DNA from: a virus
IMG/VR virus record: IMGVR_UViG_3300027714_000101
Span: 1-26,857 of that record
Direction: 5' to 3' (one strand)
DNA length: 26,857 bases
Within the stretch, counting starts at the first letter, position 1; every line of letters begins with the position of its first letter. Under the pieces are notes generated by a model. That model was not told the origin of the DNA, did not search any database, and saw only the letters and a list, made by a program, of their open reading frames with translations. The position numbers and the translations under genes are program-made. Of the stretch, positions 24,879 through 26,857 are shown in pieces.

Positions 24879-25349
24879 ATGATGACTGAAGCATCTAGAG
24901 TGTGGATGGACAATGCATATTGGGAAAACTATCAGCAAGATAAAGTAAAATGTATTTTAATGATAGTTGATGAGAATGGTGTTACAACAAATCAACAACT
25001 TACATTAACTAAAACCGCGGTAGATGGATCTGAAAATACTGACTGGCTTGAGTTAATGGATCAAGTAGGCGCTGATAAGATTACTGCTAATACCACAGAG
25101 AGAGCAGAACTCAAACAAGATCAGCGAAAAAAAGAAGAGCAAGAAAAGAATGAGAAAGAACGCGCCCAAGCTCTTCACAGATTATTTGAAGCTAAGATCC
25201 AAGCATTTGAAATTGATACTATTAAAAACTCTACCAATAGAGTATTAAAGTCAAAGTTACGCAAAGCACAAAACCTTATTGAAGTGAATGTGTACTCAAT
25301 GATGATTATTATGGAAGATATTAATAATGCAGAATCAGGAACCGACTAA
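24879..25349 (+). CDS. Small charged helical protein, possible fibre assembly factor
   Basis: This 156-residue protein is not recognised with certainty. The N-terminal third is beta-like (VKCILMIVDENGVTTNQQLT), and residues about 74-130 are a strongly charged helix (ERAELKQDQRKKEEQEKNEK) likely to form a coiled coil. There is no signal peptide or membrane segment. Two adjacent ATGs (24879 and 24882) follow a GGAG site at 5 and 8 nt; either is possible, and the second has the more usual spacing. Its place straight after a fibre gene suggests a fibre chaperone or a baseplate accessory. The end overlaps the glycosyltransferase gene by 23 nt, implying coupled translation. Confidence 0.65.
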   Translation: MMTEASRVWMDNAYWENYQQDKVKCILMIVDENGVTTNQQLTLTKTAVDGSENTDWLELMDQVGADKITANTTERAELKQDQRKKEEQEKNEKERAQALHRLFEAKIQAFEIDTIKNSTNRVLKSKLRKAQNLIEVNVYSMMIIMEDINNAESGTD

Positions 25350-26094
25350 AGGTTTTTTAATTGTAGCGTCTATGGAACGTAACTTCTATCTCTACGCTAT
25401 TAATCTCATAGAATCAATAAAAGACCACTACCCAGAAGCACAAATTGCTTTTGGGGTGTCTGAATATTTGTGTGATGGTAGAGAATCTATTGCTGATCAT
25501 ATTTTCTATGTCGGTGATACTCAGCGAGAGAAATTAATCGGATTAACAAAAACTCCCTTTGATCTTACATGTTATCTCGATGCTGACTGTGAAGTGCAGC
25601 ACGAAGATGTGGCTACGGTATTTGATCTACTTGAAGCTAGCGACAGCGATATTTTATTCACGGCGCTGACTAAAGAACGTGAGTATTGCTATAAAGCTCG
25701 AACATTCCCTGGGGGAGAACTCGAGCTTTGCGGTGCAAATTTTGTATATGACAACCGTAAGCAAATTGTTAAAGATCTTATGAATGATTGGAAAGATCTA
25801 TACTGGGCCCAATTTTATGAGAATACTTGGTGGCCCCTAAACGAAGCGGGGAGTCCAGACTTTCAACTATACCCAGAAAGCTATAAACAGTGGGATCAAT
25901 TTACTTTGTGGTGGTTGGTAAATAAAGTTGACAAATACAAAGAATTGAAGTATGATATTATTGAAGACGATGCCCGATGGAATTGGTATGCTTTATATAT
26001 TGAGAGCTTGGTGCCCACGAAAGGCCCACCGATCATTACGCACCATTCTTGGGGCATTGATAAGTACAATAAGACATATGGCAATATAGGATAA
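25327..26094 (+). CDS. GT-A fold glycosyltransferase-like protein
   Basis: In this 255-residue protein the N-terminus GFLIVASMERNFYLYAINLI is the nucleotide-sugar binding start of a GT-A fold. A DxD metal-binding motif (CYLDADCEV, D85 and D87), a WDQFTLWWL block (about 189-197) and a late THHSWG (238-243) that could supply the metal-binding His follow the usual order of GT8-like enzymes. No membrane helices are seen, so it is probably cytoplasmic. The donor sugar and acceptor are unknown; the target might be a fibre protein, another virion protein or a host glycan. It overlaps the upstream gene by 23 nt and lies 4 nt before a 2OG-oxygenase gene, so the two are probably co-expressed. Confidence 0.72.
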   Translation: MQNQEPTKGFLIVASMERNFYLYAINLIESIKDHYPEAQIAFGVSEYLCDGRESIADHIFYVGDTQREKLIGLTKTPFDLTCYLDADCEVQHEDVATVFDLLEASDSDILFTALTKEREYCYKARTFPGGELELCGANFVYDNRKQIVKDLMNDWKDLYWAQFYENTWWPLNEAGSPDFQLYPESYKQWDQFTLWWLVNKVDKYKELKYDIIEDDARWNWYALYIESLVPTKGPPIITHHSWGIDKYNKTYGNIG

Positions 26095-26098
26095 TATT

Positions 26099-26779
26099 AT
26101 GGAAATTATGCGCGACGTTGAGATAAACAATCAAGAGTTGCAAGGCTTGCTCGGTGAATGGACAGACTTTGCTTTTGAGGGTAAACCGTACAATGATTTT
26201 AATGGCGACCGGTTTCTTAATGTCGGTGCTCCTGGTCATGCACAAGAAGGAAATCGTGAGTTTCATATATCAGATGAATATAGAGATCTAATTATGTCAA
26301 AGGGAAGTTCGCATAACGGGTTTCCTGAAACTGGAAAATTCTGGGATATGCGCTCTGGGCATAAACGAATGTCATTGAACCAAAAGGCCGTAGATGGATA
26401 CAAGCGTCTTGATAACGCTATGCAAACAACACTGGCTACTAAGGGAAACGCTTTAGCCAATACATACCCTCCAGGGGGCTTTATTAGTTGGCATAACAAC
26501 GCCAATGCACCGTCTTATAATCTAATTATAACGTGGTCAGAGAATGGTGATGGTTATTGGAAACATGTTAATCCCTATACAGGTGAGACAGAAACTGTTC
26601 AGGACAAGCCTGGTTGGCAATGTAAGGCCTTTTATTTTGGAGCTTATGCTGACCAACAAGAAGACTTGGTATATCACATGGCTTCGACCGATTGTTGGAG
26701 AATGACTCTATCTTATATTTTTGATAGAGTCCACAAACAGTTTTGGGAAGACATCATTGAGGAAATTGAGACTCCATGA
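26099..26779 (+). CDS. 2OG-Fe(II) oxygenase (prolyl hydroxylase-like)
   Basis: The C-terminal half of this 226-residue protein has the cupin-like oxygenase pattern of cyanophage 2OG-Fe(II) enzymes: YPPGGFISWHNNANAPSYNL (iron ligands H132 and perhaps N134), LIITWSENGDGYWKHVNP, DKPGWQCKAFYFG, then VYHMASTDCWRMTLSYIF, with H193 as second His and R201 as probable 2-oxoglutarate anchor. The usual HxD is HNN here, a variation I recall as common in phage members. The substrate is unknown; hydroxylation of a protein or sugar is possible. A GGATAA site precedes the ATG. Its stop overlaps the next start (ATGA), tying it to a following gene that looks like another glycosyltransferase. Confidence 0.75.
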   Translation: MEIMRDVEINNQELQGLLGEWTDFAFEGKPYNDFNGDRFLNVGAPGHAQEGNREFHISDEYRDLIMSKGSSHNGFPETGKFWDMRSGHKRMSLNQKAVDGYKRLDNAMQTTLATKGNALANTYPPGGFISWHNNANAPSYNLIITWSENGDGYWKHVNPYTGETETVQDKPGWQCKAFYFGAYADQQEDLVYHMASTDCWRMTLSYIFDRVHKQFWEDIIEEIETP

Positions 26780-26857
26780 TTGAATACAAAACGATTGACA
26801 TCCCAGTTGATGTTTGTGTTACTCACTTTGGTAACAAGTACAGCTCTAAGTACATTG
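26776..26857 (+). CDS. Start of a further gene, possibly a glycosyltransferase (partial)
   Basis: An ATG overlapping the oxygenase stop (ATGA) opens a frame that continues to the window end, giving 27 residues (MIEYKTIDIPVDVCVTHFG, then NKYSSKYI). The VCVTHFGNKYSSKYI pattern resembles the first strand and helix of some GT-A enzymes, but too little is visible to be sure. It belongs to the same operon as the oxygenase. Confidence 0.5.
   Translation, partial: MIEYKTIDIPVDVCVTHFGNKYSSKYI

Overview
The window is part of the virion-structure region of a T4-like myovirus (contractile-tailed phage). Evidence is a near-complete set of T4-type baseplate proteins (gp4, gp48, gp53, hub, gp25, gp6, gp8), T4-type late promoters (TATAAATA), tight gene packing and AT-rich composition (about 40% GC by eye). 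The DUF4815-type tail protein, the aromatic repeat fibre, and the glycosyltransferase and 2OG-Fe(II) oxygenase genes point to the marine 'exo-T-even' branch (relatives of cyanophages and pelagiphages). The host cannot be read from the sequence. I saw no tRNA, integrase, insertion sequence or CRISPR, and no stretch over 300 bases lacks a gene.

Left arm, minus strand (4468 down to 1). In transcription order: head-completion nuclease gp4; a conserved protein of unknown role; a tail-tube-like protein (probably gp54); gp26; and a tape-measure-like protein that runs off the left edge. Tube - chaperone - tape measure is the standard order of contractile tails. The gp26 gene ends on a run of eight T's directly before its stop codon. 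A 64-codon open frame in the -1 frame follows and overlaps the tape-measure start. This looks like the programmed frameshift of tail assembly chaperones and is the most interesting signal here.

Right arm, plus strand (4518 to the right edge). A late promoter at 4476 opens a long baseplate operon: gp48 (tube cap), gp53 (wedge), gp27-like hub, an OB-fold/lysozyme-like hub protein, a PGRP-type amidase, and a beta-helix spike. A second late promoter leads into gp25, gp6 and a probable small gp7/gpI-type wedge protein. A third leads into a fibre-like protein with a gp9-like start, gp8, a 1248-residue DUF4815-type protein, its probable split-off C-terminal half, two small proteins and a repeat-rich fibre. 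Last comes a small charged protein followed by a glycosyltransferase, a 2OG-Fe(II) oxygenase and the start of another, possibly glycosyltransferase, gene.

How they fit: gp27-like hub, OB protein and beta-helix spike form the central puncturing device, with peptidoglycan cleavage probably supplied by the amidase because the lysozyme-like domain lacks its expected glutamate. gp53, gp25, gp6, the gp7-like protein and gp8 form the wedges. gp48 and the gp54-like protein start the tube, and gp26 (with its frameshifted form) and the tape measure set its assembly. The downstream proteins are peripheral baseplate and receptor-binding parts, and the terminal enzymes may modify virion or host glycans.
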